In this document: positions 10,030-18,675 of the stretch, piece by piece
How positions within the stretch are numbered: the first letter of the stretch is position 1
Layout: every line of letters starts with the position of its first letter
DNA from: Tubulanus polymorphus
Taxonomy: Eukaryota > Nemertea > Palaeonemertea > Tubulaniformes > Tubulanidae
Reading direction: 5' to 3'
Assembly (NCBI RefSeq): GCF_964204645.1
Contig: NC_134032.1
Location: 5,391,175-5,455,174, forward strand
Length of the DNA stretch: 64,000 nucleotides
Made by a program: the position numbers and the translations under genes
Notes under the pieces: model-generated
What the model was told of the DNA's origin: nothing
Seen by the model: only the letters and a program-made list of their open reading frames with translations
The model's database searches: none

Positions 10030-10437
10030 ATGGCTTCTGCAGTTATAACTATTATAGGATCGGCAATTGTTAACGCTTTAGCATTTACAGGTGGTGGTTA
10101 TTTATTTAAGCATATTGATAAAAATGGATCATTAACAGAACAAAAAAGGCATAACTTAGCATTAGAGAAATACAATAAAGCTGCAGAAGAATATAGAGAA
10201 AGAGGCAAAACTATATGGATTATATTAACAAGGAATTATATGATCAGAAGATTTCAATCAGTTGATGATGCAATGAGTTTATATAACGCAGTAACCAATA
10301 AAGGAAAATTAAATCTACATAAACCTACAATATCAGATTATTATACCCCGAGTAAAGAACAACAGAAATATGAAATAATATGGATTTTAGGTGGAACAGT
10401 TATTGTTATATTTGTAGCATATAAATTTACTAATTAG
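10030..10437 (+). CDS. Two-transmembrane Polinton protein with SDYYTPS motif
   Basis: Intact 135 codons. An N-terminal hydrophobic segment (ITIIGSAIVNALAFTGGGYL) is followed by a charged helical middle (LALEKYNKAAEEYRERGKT). A conserved-looking SDYYTPSKEQQKYE and a C-terminal membrane segment (IIWILGGTVIVIFVAYKF) come next. I recall proteins of this architecture (SDFY-PS motif before a terminal TM) in animal Polinton-like elements, function unknown. Its intact frame contrasts with the broken neighbours, though short length alone may explain that. Confidence 0.65.
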   Translation: MASAVITIIGSAIVNALAFTGGGYLFKHIDKNGSLTEQKRHNLALEKYNKAAEEYRERGKTIWIILTRNYMIRRFQSVDDAMSLYNAVTNKGKLNLHKPTISDYYTPSKEQQKYEIIWILGGTVIVIFVAYKFTN

Positions 10438-10459
10438 TAATTTTTTTTCTAAATAAATG
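10438..10459 (+). promoter_or_regulatory. T-tract/AAATAAATG start module
   Basis: Directly after the TAG stop of the previous gene comes TAATTTTTTTTCTAAATAAATG; the start is at 10457. The whole spacer is 19 nt. Confidence 0.55.
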
Positions 10460-10891
10460 GATGATAAAGTTGATAATATTGATATTATTCCTCATGATAT
10501 GAATAAAACTAAATTAAAAATATATTTAGAAAAACAAATATTAGAATTTGAAAATGATTTAAAAGTTAAAAAGAAAAAATATTTAAAATCTAAAATTATA
10601 TATTATTTGATTATAAGTGGTTCGGTTACAATTAGTTCTGTAATAACATTTCTAGCAATATTCAGTCCATTAACACCTTTAGCTATATCAATTGGCGTAT
10701 TAGGATTATCATCAAGTGTTTTAACTGGTATAAGTTCAAAATTAAATATAAAAAGTAATAAAGAAAAAATTAAAACTAATATAAAAGAAATTAATAAATT
10801 CAAAAATACACTAGATAATATAATAAGTTTAAATGGCCATATAACAGTTGAAGAACAAGATAAATTATTAAAAGAATTAATAAATTATTAA
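10457..10891 (+). CDS. Hairpin membrane protein with flanking coiled coils (144 aa)
   Basis: Intact 144 codons. Basic helix (EFENDLKVKKKKYLKSK), then two adjacent hydrophobic segments (IIYYLIISGSVTISSVITFL and PLAISIGVLGLSSSVLTGIS), then a second charged helix ending HITVEEQDKLLKELINY. This helix-TM-TM-helix plan fits a small conserved Polinton membrane protein; function unknown. The stop TAA is the first triplet of the next gene's T-tract module. Confidence 0.65.
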   Translation: MDDKVDNIDIIPHDMNKTKLKIYLEKQILEFENDLKVKKKKYLKSKIIYYLIISGSVTISSVITFLAIFSPLTPLAISIGVLGLSSSVLTGISSKLNIKSNKEKIKTNIKEINKFKNTLDNIISLNGHITVEEQDKLLKELINY

Positions 10892-10910
10892 TTTTTTTAT
10901 TATATAAATG
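10889..10910 (+). promoter_or_regulatory. T-tract/TATATAAATG start module
   Basis: TAATTTTTTTATTATATAAATG; its first TAA is the stop codon of the upstream gene and its ATG starts the next. An identical 22-mer occurs at 12228-12249. Confidence 0.6.
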
Positions 10911-12230
10911 GTAGATAGTTTTCCAAAAGCTTTCCAATTTAATAAATCAATTAAATATAATATTCCAGCAATAGATTTTAATAAAGATATTTCGTATAGA
11001 AATGAAGTTTTAAATTCATTAATTGATTTATATATTTATGTTACTGAAAGTAATAATTTTCAGGTAAAGATGGAAAATATATTTCATGTTTATACAATTA
11101 ATTTTAAAAATTTAAATGAGGCAAGACAATGGTTATTAAAATCTCATATGAAGTATTGGCAGAACCAATTAAATTTTGCTGTTTTTTGTGCAACAACAGG
11201 ATGTGGAATAAGTTGGAATGATCATTTAAACAAACCAAGTTTACCATTGATGTTATCACTCTTTAGATTTCATACTTATTTCCAAATAAAATTAATATTA
11301 GATGAATTAGAATGTCCTTTACCAGGTTCAAAATATTTTAAAGAATTGAATAATAATATTAATTTTTCTAAGTTTTATAAAATATGTAATGAATTTAATA
11401 TTAATTCAAATAAAGATTTTAGAGCAAAAATTGGAACAATGGGCGGATTAGGAATATTATATACTAAAGAATTTGGAAAAATAATGACAAATTCAGATAT
11501 AAGAACACTAAATTGGAATGAATTACCAAAATATTATAATAATATACAACAACAAAACACTAATGGTTGGGTTAATTTCATTTTAGAAAATAGTGAAGGT
11601 TTTACTAAAGCTGGAATACAAAGAATAAATCAATCTATTAGAACTTATTTGATATGTATTTTAGGTGCGCAAGTTGAAACAAGATCCCCAATAATTGGAA
11701 ATGATAACACTTCATTCGATGCGCAGAAACAATTTAAAGTATTATTTGAAGATTGAATTCATAATGATTAAAATAGATCTATTCCAGAAAACATTGTAAG
11801 ATATCAAAATTATCTAGATAAATCACATATTAGATTAAATTATTGTATAGGCCCTAATCTATTAATTATTTCTAATGATTTAGTATTAAAGATGGGAAAT
11901 ATGATTGGTTATAATAATCTAATTAAAACTGCAACAATAAATAATTCATTTGGATTAAATGATATAAATAAAAAGATTATTACTGCTCCAAAATTAATGG
12001 AAGGTGAAAAAAATAAAAAACATATTCAATCAACAGAAACTAAAACTAAGAATATTTAATTAAATAATGATTCTAAACCGGATTATAATACATCAGAAAA
12101 TATTAAAACTGATAATATTCAACATGAAATAATTAAAACTGATAATGATAATAAATTCCATGAAAATACTAAATTAGCTTTAACTTGTATAGGAATTGTT
12201 ATAGGAGGAATATTATATTTTAAATTTTAA
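10908..12230 (+). pseudogene. Large conserved Polinton protein with RINQSI motif and C-terminal TM, interrupted
   Basis: The first 282 codons are open to a TGA at 11754. The same protein evidently continues past it (IPENIVRYQNYLDKSHIRLN, GPNLLIISNDLVLKMG) to a C-terminal hydrophobic tail (LALTCIGIVIGGILYFKF) ending at 12230. Signatures are FAVFCATTGCGISW, FRFHTYFQIKLIL, PLPGSKYF, and GIQRINQSIRTYLICILGAQ with SPIIG. This recalls a widespread uncharacterised protein of animal Polinton-like elements, plausibly a virion component. A second, older copy of the 3' half lies on the minus strand at 17235-17990, outside the element. Stops at 11754, 11769 and 12058 disrupt it. Confidence 0.7.
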
Positions 12231-12249
12231 TTTTTTTATTATATAAATG
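12228..12249 (+). promoter_or_regulatory. T-tract/TATATAAATG start module
   Basis: Identical 22-mer to 10889-10910. It again fuses the upstream TAA stop with the downstream start at 12247. Confidence 0.6.
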
Positions 12250-12915
12250 GATGTAGAAGGTGGAGAAGATATTGGAATGGATAATTTGATGAACCTGGCA
12301 TAACTGATGAACAACAACCTGATTTTAGTGAAACAAGTTTTACTGACGGTAATGAGCCAGGACATAAAAATAATTTAAATATACCTGATTATATTAAAAA
12401 CGCAGAATCAAAATTAAATCCTGAAAATTTAGACCCATATTTAGTAAAACAAGATTTACATAATTTAAACAAAATACCTAAATTAGAACATTTAATTGAA
12501 AATTCTAAACTTACTATAAATGATGAAGACGTTGGACCTTTAGCAGATCAATTAAAAATTTTAGATAATGGTAAATGGTATTATCATTTGAAAGGTGATT
12601 ATTATATTGATATCACTTATCAACTTTGAGTAATTTAGATCCAGATAGAATTAAAAGAATTATTGATAATAATGTAGTAACTGATGTTATAAAACAAGAA
12701 TTAACTGATAATGACTTGATCGTCAAGTAATTGATGAAATGGAATATAGGCAAAAAGAATTACGTTTAGAAAAAGAAATTAATAATTTAAAAGATAATTT
12801 AGAATTACAAAAAGAAGAAATTAAATTATTATTAAAATCATATGATTATAATATTAATAGATTAAAAGTTATTTTTAAAGATTTGTTGATAAAACCAAAT
12901 TCTGAAATATCATAG
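12247..12915 (+). pseudogene. Acidic coiled-coil protein, broken
   Basis: Starts MDVEGGEDIGMDN, then shifts frame (GITDEQQPDFSETSFTDGNE ... PKLEHLIENSKLTINDEDVG, GKWYYHLKGDYYID). After another shift it ends in a long Lys/Glu coiled coil (QKELRLEKEINNLKDNLELQ). About 220 codons in all, with at least three frame changes. The order acidic N-terminus, globular middle, C-terminal coiled coil could fit a virion or scaffold protein, but no family is recognised. Confidence 0.5.
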
Positions 12916-12974
12916 AATAAAATTATTATTTAAATTAGAAGGAATAACAATTCTTTCAATTCTAACAGCTAACT

Positions 12975-13286
12975 ATGTTATTTACAACAATTGGTTTAGC
13001 AATATCAAATTCTTTGAAATCTTCTCCTACTCCCAATAAACCGGATAAACCCCCGAATGATAATAATTCTATACAAGATAAAGTTAAAGATGGTTTAAAG
13101 AAATTAGCAAAATATTTATGGGAACTATCTAAAAAATCTGCCGCAGCTTCTTTACCAGGAATTATTGCATCAATTGTTGGTTTTATATTGAAATCTGCAG
13201 GAAACATTATTAACTTTGCTGCTGAACATGTTATTTTATTTTTAATTACAGTTGTAAGTGCTATTATTTTTTTAATCCTGAAATAA
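12975..13286 (+). CDS. Basic/hydrophobic membrane protein (103 aa)
   Basis: 103 codons. A proline-rich linker (SSPTPNKPDKPPNDNNS) is followed by a basic amphipathic stretch (KVKDGLKKLAKYLWELSKKS). Then come AAASLPGIIASIVGFILKSA and a C-terminal membrane segment (VILFLITVVSAIIFLILK). The KKSAAxLPGIIxSIVxFxLK block looks strongly conserved in animal Polinton-like elements, as far as I recall. Unlike its neighbours the start is not at a TAAATG module, so the true start may lie upstream in another frame (12916-12974). Confidence 0.6.
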   Translation: MLFTTIGLAISNSLKSSPTPNKPDKPPNDNNSIQDKVKDGLKKLAKYLWELSKKSAAASLPGIIASIVGFILKSAGNIINFAAEHVILFLITVVSAIIFLILK

Positions 13287-13634
13287 CAAAAGTAGAAATA
13301 ACTATCGAAGGAATAGCAAATAAAATATTTTGTCGAGGAATGAGAATGATTGATCAATGGCCAGAAATTAGAAAACATTTTATGAATGAAAAAGTAAAAT
13401 CATCTGAAAATTGTAATACTAATCAAATTGATTATTATACCGGTAATAAATATGCATTTTGGTTAGATTTTAGAACAACAGAGGATAATTCATTACATGG
13501 TTCTGGAAAAAAATTACAAAACACTTAAGATGGAATACAATTATTCATGAAAAAGAAAAAAGGAAGCTAAAATTATTATATCTGACGCACAATTAAATAT
13601 TGTAAATTCACAATTAGATAGTATTCAATATTAG
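13287..13634 (+). pseudogene. C-terminal remnant of a probable major capsid protein
   Basis: Reads VEITIEGIANKIFCRGMRMI, YYTGNKYAFWLDFRTTEDNS, LHGSGKKLQNT, a stop, then DGIQLFMKKK, and a tail SDAQLNIVNSQLDSIQY ending at 13634. The 'ALWLDLRTxDDxxLHGSGRR'-type block and DAQLNI tail are, from memory, at the C-terminus of a large capsid protein of animal Polinton-like elements. If so, roughly the first 80 percent of the gene (double jelly-roll core) has been lost between 13290 and 13340. Assignment to the major capsid family is inference from position and motif. Confidence 0.42.
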
Positions 13635-13664
13635 AAATATAAAGTTAAAATTAAGGATATATAA

Positions 13665-14787
13665 ATGGGTGGTAAAAAAACTCCTAATACTAAAGAACAA
13701 TATTTAAGAAATTTATATTACAACCCTGAGAGTTCGGTTGCTTATTCTTCTAACAAAAATATATGGCGTCAAGTAAAACAAGATAAATTAGATAAGATAA
13801 TCCCACAAAATTTAGTTGAATATAAAGATATAAATGAATTTATGTTAGAACAACCAACATACACAACACATAAAAAATTGTTAGAAAATATAAAACTCGT
13901 AAAACTATGGTAAGTTATGTAGATCAACTGTGGCAAGGAGATTTAATTGATATGAAAAATGTTAAGAAAGATAATGATGATTATTGGTGGATATTGAATA
14001 TAATTGATATTTTTAGTCGTTATGTATGGAGTTTCCCACTTTATAGATAGGATGCTGTACAAACATGAAATGTTTTAAGAAAATTTCTTTTGGATGATAA
14101 ACTAAAACCAGAAAAAAATACAATTTGATGATGGCAAAGAATTTGATAATTCACTTGTTCATGAACTCTTAGACAATCATAATATTAAATATTTTTCAAC
14201 AAAATCGGATAAAAAGCAGCAGTTGTTGAACGAGTTAATAGAACATTAAGAACAAGAATGTGGAAATATTTTACAGCAAATAATGCTTTTAAATGGATTG
14301 ATGTTTTACCAAATTTGATAGAAGGATATAATAATTCTTATCATTCTTCTATGGGAATGAAACCTACTGATGCTAGAAAACCTGAAAATGCTGAAATTGT
14401 TTGGAATAATTTATATGGAGCATTTCTTGTAGAGGATTTTGGTGAACCTAAATTTAAAGTTGGTCAAAATGTTAGAATTTCTAAGTATAAAAAGATATTT
14501 GACAAGGGATACGATCGAAATTTTACTAGAGAAATATATAAAATAAAAAAGGTAATAACAACAAAACCATATGTCTATAAATTAGAAGATTTAGATGATG
14601 AAGTTGATGGCTACTTTTACGAAGAAGAATTAAGTTTAACTACTGAAAATCTAGAACAAGAATATAAAATTGAAAAAGTATTAAAAACAAAAACTATTAA
14701 AAGAAAAAATATTCTTTAGTAAAATGGGTTGGATGGCCAGATAAATTCAATGAATGGATATTATCAAGTAAAATTAAAAATATATAA
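13665..14787 (+). pseudogene. Retroviral-type (rve) integrase with C-terminal chromodomain, broken
   Basis: Starts at TATATAAATGGG. N-terminal region (LRNLYYNPESSVAYSS ... QPTYTTHKKL); catalytic core with first Asp in LWQGDLIDM (13929-13960), WWILNIIDIFSRYVWSFPLY, second Asp in FDDGKEFDN (about 14130), and Glu in AAVVERVNRTLRTRMWKY (about 14220-14262). All three DDE residues are visible. The C-terminus has FKVGQNVRISKYKKIFDKGY and, after a final frameshift at 14718, a chromodomain end (VKWVGWPDKFNEWILSSKI) stopping at 14785-14787. Breaks occur at 13911, 14047, 14065, 14120 and 14210. It inserts the element, giving the 6-bp TSD seen. Confidence 0.9.
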
Positions 14788-15237
14788 ATGAATAAGGAAT
14801 TATTTATATTTGAGCCTCATAATATGTTAATTTCTGGCGTAACAAATTGTGGAAAAACTTATTTTATATTAAATTTATTAGAAACTGTTTATAAAAACTA
14901 TTTTGATAATATAGTATTATTTTGTCCAACATATGAATTTAATCAAACTTATGACAGAAATATTACTAGAAATAATAAATTTATTATATTAGATCCTCAA
15001 ACAGTAAAAGAAAATTTAGATAATTGTATTAAAATAGCAATAGATATTTATAAAGGATCAAATACATTATTTATTATAGATGATTGCGCAAATTTACATG
15101 ATTCAAAAATTGGAGAGAGTGAGTTATGTTATTTAGCTTTTTCTGGTAGACATTTTGGGATAACAACATGGGTTTTAAATCAAAAATATAATTCAATTGT
15201 TAAAGACTTTAGAGAAAATATTAGATTTCTAGTTTAA
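14788..15237 (+). CDS. FtsK/HerA (A32-like) genome-packaging ATPase, C-terminally truncated
   Basis: 150 codons open from a start that abuts the integrase stop (TAAATG). Walker A is SGVTNCGKTYF (residues 16-26), Walker B is TLFIIDDCAN (about 94-103), and a downstream AFSGRHFGITTWVLNQKYNS matches the sensor/arginine region of viral packaging ATPases. The family is usually 200-270 aa. Here it ends at RENIRFLV, and the following bases belong to the 3' part of a different gene (see 15238-15350), so a deletion removed the ATPase C-terminus. It would pump element DNA into capsids. Confidence 0.85.
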   Translation: MNKELFIFEPHNMLISGVTNCGKTYFILNLLETVYKNYFDNIVLFCPTYEFNQTYDRNITRNNKFIILDPQTVKENLDNCIKIAIDIYKGSNTLFIIDDCANLHDSKIGESELCYLAFSGRHFGITTWVLNQKYNSIVKDFRENIRFLV

Positions 15238-15350
15238 ATAAATGGATTGGATATTTATCATTTCAATTAGGTGGATTTATGACATTATTTATCAACTGGA
15301 GTTATAACATTTTCAAATATTGAAAGTAAAAATATTTCTATAATAAATGA
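15238..15350 (+). pseudogene. Remnant of the 200-aa Polinton protein gene (3' part)
   Basis: Translates to WIGYLSFQLGGFMTL and, after a one-base shift, STGVITFSNIESKN. This corresponds to WVGYASFQLGSVMTLISTGV in the intact minus-strand gene at 51933-52535. The first two thirds of the gene are missing and the fragment is joined directly to the truncated ATPase. Confidence 0.75.
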
Positions 15351-15604
15351 ACAAGGTGGAAGAAGTGAAGAAAAAACCGAGATCACAGAAACAAATTGAA
15401 TGGTCTCGGCAATTAGGAATTAAATCACAAGAATATAAAAAAGCTGTAAAAGAAAAAATAAGTAATAAAAATGTTAATAAAAATAGTGAAAATATTGTTA
15501 TTTCTACTCCTTCTAATGATAGAATATTTGATAAATGTCTATATTTTACGGTTGGATTTGTAATTGTATTCATTTTGATTGGGTGTAATTGGTATAAGAA
15601 ATAG
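15347..15604 (+). CDS. Basic single-TM protein (85 aa)
   Basis: Starts within ATAATAAATG. The basic N-terminal half (VKKKPRSQKQIEWSRQLGIK, then KKAVKEKISNKN) is followed by a Ser/Asn linker and one membrane segment (CLYFTVGFVIVFILIGCNW) at the C-terminus. Its homologue at 51677-51940 (-) shares KK-x-RS-x-KQI-x-W-x-R-x-LG and lies in the same order after the 200-aa gene, so this gene pair is conserved synteny between the two Polinton clusters. A DNA-binding membrane or virion core role is possible; function unknown. Confidence 0.65.
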   Translation: MNKVEEVKKKPRSQKQIEWSRQLGIKSQEYKKAVKEKISNKNVNKNSENIVISTPSNDRIFDKCLYFTVGFVIVFILIGCNWYKK

Positions 15605-16735
15605 AAAAAAATTCATGATATTTATAATTCTGAAACAACTGCTATCAAAAATGAAAATACTTCTGAAATTCCAAAATTGACAATAAAAAAATGGATTAAT
15701 ATTTTAGAAAAAAAGCAAAAAAATAATAATTTTTTTTTAGTTAATTGAATATCTCACTACTTTTGTCTATCTATGCGGAGCAATTAAATTGTCCGGATAA
15801 GTCATTTCGGATTCTAGATATTAATTACTTTTATTAATTTATTTTGTTTTTTGATTTGAAGTTTTTACTTGAATATTGTATTACATTCGTTTCTTATTAT
15901 TAGTTTTTTCTTAAATTGAAAGATGGCAGCACTGGGTGTGATGCTAAAATAAATATTTGAATTTGAATTTGTTAATCAATTAACATGGATAATTGATTAC
16001 TAATTTGATTAAAAATTATATCATAATTAAGTTAAAAATCCATAATTCATTTACCAGTTTTCATTCCTATATTCTTTTCATTCATAATAATTTATAATTT
16101 CAAATTTCACATATTTCTTTAGTAAACACCAACAACATTTTTTAGCTAAGTATATAAGGCAATTCATTCGACCACTGGAGTGCCGCCGGGCTTGGCTTGC
16201 AGGGGCATTTCAAAAATGCCCCTTTGTCCACCCTCCGTGGTTCTCCTTCAGTTTCGACTTTCGATCCTCCTTTCGGGGGTAAGGGGTTGATAGGAAATGC
16301 ATAAGGCGCCTTTAATATAATGTGTTCCCTGTCAAATATTGAAGGAGAATTGGTTAGGTGTGGGTCACAGGGGTGTAATTAGAAATGCTTGGGGATAGGT
16401 ATCTCGTGGAGCCTCTCAATAACGGGATGCTTATCCCCTAAAAACTCTGCGAGTCAAGTCGGGTGGTTTTGCTAAAATTTACCTTGAAAACTGAATTCCT
16501 TTTAATCACGAGAGAGAATGTATCCTGTGTGTGTTGTATGTATTGCGTGCTTATTATATAACTGCTAGCTATCCAATATAACAACAACGTTAAATTGCAA
16601 CACCTGTTTGATCAAACATTCAAATGAAGCACTCTCTTATAATAACATGTAACAGATGTTTGGCTGGCATGATTATAGTTGTTCGTAAAACGATTAAGGT
16701 CATTTTGGTTTCTAGATATTCATTATTTTTTTTAT
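15605..16735. other. Non-coding right part of the Polinton
   Basis: AT-rich except 16170-16330. Bases 15752-15826 (ctcactacttttgtctatct ... gataagtcatttcgg) match 61289-61355 in the second cluster, so this is a conserved non-coding Polinton segment. A weak frame (KKIHDIYNSETTAIKNENTS) follows 15604 to about 15748. No other gene seen. Confidence 0.6.
16198..16224. other. GC-rich hairpin
   Basis: AGGGGCATTT and AAATGCCCCT form a perfect 10-bp stem with a three-base loop, inside a GC-rich patch (16170-16330) that stands out from the AT-rich element. It could be a small inserted element or a structured transcript end; function unknown. Confidence 0.5.
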
Positions 16736-17062
16736 TTAATCAACAATTTCTAAATTATGATGACCGTCTTCATTTTTCCCATGATAGATTATGTTAAATC
16801 CTTCTAAATCTTTTAATTCCTCTGTACTCAATGAAACCCATTTATCAGGTAAAAATACTTTAAATTCTCGCGATGTACTAACATTACAGTAGCTTAAATT
16901 CGCTGATACTTTCTCTGCATATTTAGTTTTTATCTTTTCTAATTTCAATATTTTATGTTCAATTTCTTTTGTAACATCAACTAACTTTTTTATTTCAAAT
17001 TGTTTTTTTGCTGGTTTTATTCTGTTATTTATTGTTGCTAAGAATGCTTTTCTATCTCCCAT
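16736..17062 (-). CDS. Right-end inward-facing protein of unknown function (108 aa)
   Basis: The start is taken at 17062 (MGDRKAFLATINNRIKPAKK), immediately inside the right TIR; a longer frame through the TIR is open by chance. The protein is basic at the N-terminus with a helical/coiled middle (IEHKILKLEKIKTKYAEKVS) and a C-terminal FKVFLPDKWVSLSTEELKDL. No family recognised. It mirrors the left end, where the first gene also starts a few bases inside the TIR, so both TIRs probably carry promoters reading inward. Confidence 0.6.
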   Translation of the reverse strand: MGDRKAFLATINNRIKPAKKQFEIKKLVDVTKEIEHKILKLEKIKTKYAEKVSANLSYCNVSTSREFKVFLPDKWVSLSTEELKDLEGFNIIYHGKNEDGHHNLEIVD

Positions 17063-17077
17063 TTTAAGGAAAAAAAA

Positions 17078-17141
17078 TGTGGTGATGAGTGGTGTCTCGT
17101 ACTGCTGTACTCTGGTATCAAAGCCTACTTTTCCAATTACT
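17078..17141 (-). repeat. Right terminal inverted repeat of the Polinton
   Basis: Reverse complement of 3036-3099 with a few substitutions; ends ...CCTACTTTTCCAATTACT. Confidence 0.92.
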
Positions 17142-17147
17142 CCAATC
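17142..17147. repeat. Right target-site duplication CCAATC
   Basis: Identical to 3030-3035. Confidence 0.9.
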
Positions 17148-17234
17148 AACATCGTCATAGAACATTCGCTGGCAGATGTACTACATTAACCACTTAATAC
17201 CTTACCACAGTATAATCTACCAATGGTTCAAGGC

Positions 17235-17990
17235 CCATGGGCCTCTTGTATTTTCTGTTGTATTATAATCTTTTAATTCTGAATTATTATTTAATTCAAT
17301 ATTTTTAGTTTAGTTTCAGTTAATTGTATATGTTTTTAATTTTTTTCACCTTGCTTTAATTTTGGAGTAGTAATGATTTTTTTATTTATATCATTAAAAC
17401 CAAACAAATTATTTATTCATTGTTGCAATTTTAATTAGATTATAATTTTTTGATTTTAATACTAAATCATTGGATATGAAAAATGAATTAGGGCCAATAA
17501 TTTAATCTTATATGAGAATTATCTAAATACTTTTCATATCTTATAATATTTTCTGGAATTTATCTATTTTTATCATTATGAATTGAATCTTCACATAATG
17601 CTTTAAATTGTTTTTGTGCATCAAATGATGTATTTAAATTTCCAATTATCGGTGATCTCCAATTATCGGTACAAATCAAATAAATTCCAATAGATTGATT
17701 TATTTGCTGTATACCTGATTTTGTAAAACTCACTATTTTTTTAAATAAAATAAACCCAACCATTATTATTATCAATTTTTAATGATAAGCTCCAACTCTA
17801 TGCATATAATCAATTCTCTTTATTTTAAACTGTTCACCAACCATATGCTTTAAATAATAATATGATACCAATTAACCATATGCTTTAAAATCAGAATTAT
17901 TTGGATTTATATTAAATTCATGTCATATTTTATGAAACTTTGATGAATCTAAAAAAATTGACCAATGCTATGTAACTAAAATACTAGAAC
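17235..17990 (-). pseudogene. Older Polinton fragment (RINQSI-type gene) outside the intact element
   Basis: The minus strand aligns with about 11350-12140 of the Polinton: EFNINPNNSDFKAYG, then SFTKSGIQQINQSIGIYLIC, SPIIGNLNTSFDAQKQFKAL, CEDSIHND. It then continues in other frames (RYEKYLDNSHIRLN-like). It is more diverged than expected for a recent copy and carries many indels. It starts about 90 bp from the right TSD, so a younger Polinton landed next to an older one, or the older one reached this site. Confidence 0.8.
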
Positions 17991-18567
17991 CTTGCATCAT
18001 ATGAAAGGTCATAATATTGATTGATAGTTTTTGAACTATCTGGCTTCAAATATGTGTTTTCAAAAAGCACAAAAGTGGCTGAAAATTATTGAATTTCTAG
18101 GGTAGTCGCAGTGTAAATAACTTGTACTTAAAAGGGTTCAATCTCTGAGATGACTCAAATTATACTTTCAATATGACACTAGTGCACCATCTGCACTAAG
18201 ATGAAGGTAGCACACTTGTTCAATGTCAGAAGTCGGGAAACAAAGATTTTGTTCGACGTAGATTACTCGTATACAGATTTTTAAGACATCATTACTGATT
18301 TTTAAAACGTCTTCTGGTTTGAAAATTGAGAACTACTGGAAAATTTTTGTAAAGATAAAATCTAGGTTGGCAACTCAGAACTAATGGTGTGGCAAATTAG
18401 TAACGATTAAAACAAAATGACGATTTATGAATGTTGAATTAACCACAGAAACTAAACAGGAAATAGAGAAGCGTTTCTTCTCGGAAGAATTATGACGAAT
18501 TACATGCCGCCTGTTAAAGCTAGGTCGACTGTACAACCAAATGGTTTGATTTGATCTGTTATTTTAG

Positions 18568-18675
18568 ATTCGTCACCAGCGAGCTGAAACACACCCTCTC
18601 ACTTTAGAGGAAATACTTGATGAAACAAAACAGTTAGATGTCGGAATGAGGATGAGACATTGGCTCTCAACTGAG
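18568..18675 (+). CDS. GTF2E2: GTF2E2 internal exon (1 of 4 seen)
   Basis: 36 codons, [20 protein letters not shown] to RHWLSTE. Acceptor TTTTAG and donor GAG|GTACC. First winged-helix part. Confidence 0.92.

Larger units (their letters stand above)
3036..17141 (+). mobile_element. Polinton/Maverick (adintovirus-type) element, degraded
   Basis: A 14,106-bp element bounded by 64-bp terminal inverted repeats and a 6-bp target duplication. It encodes the diagnostic Polinton set: protein-primed-type DNA polymerase B, retroviral-type integrase with chromodomain, FtsK/HerA-type packaging ATPase and penton-like capsid protein, plus small membrane proteins. Its base composition is much more AT-rich than the flanking host DNA. 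Most genes have frameshifts or stops, the major capsid gene is largely deleted and the ATPase is cut short, so this is a decaying copy. The termini are intact enough to define the insertion exactly. Whether it sits in a GTF2E2 intron or just upstream of the gene is unresolved because the 5' exons were not found. Confidence 0.93.
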
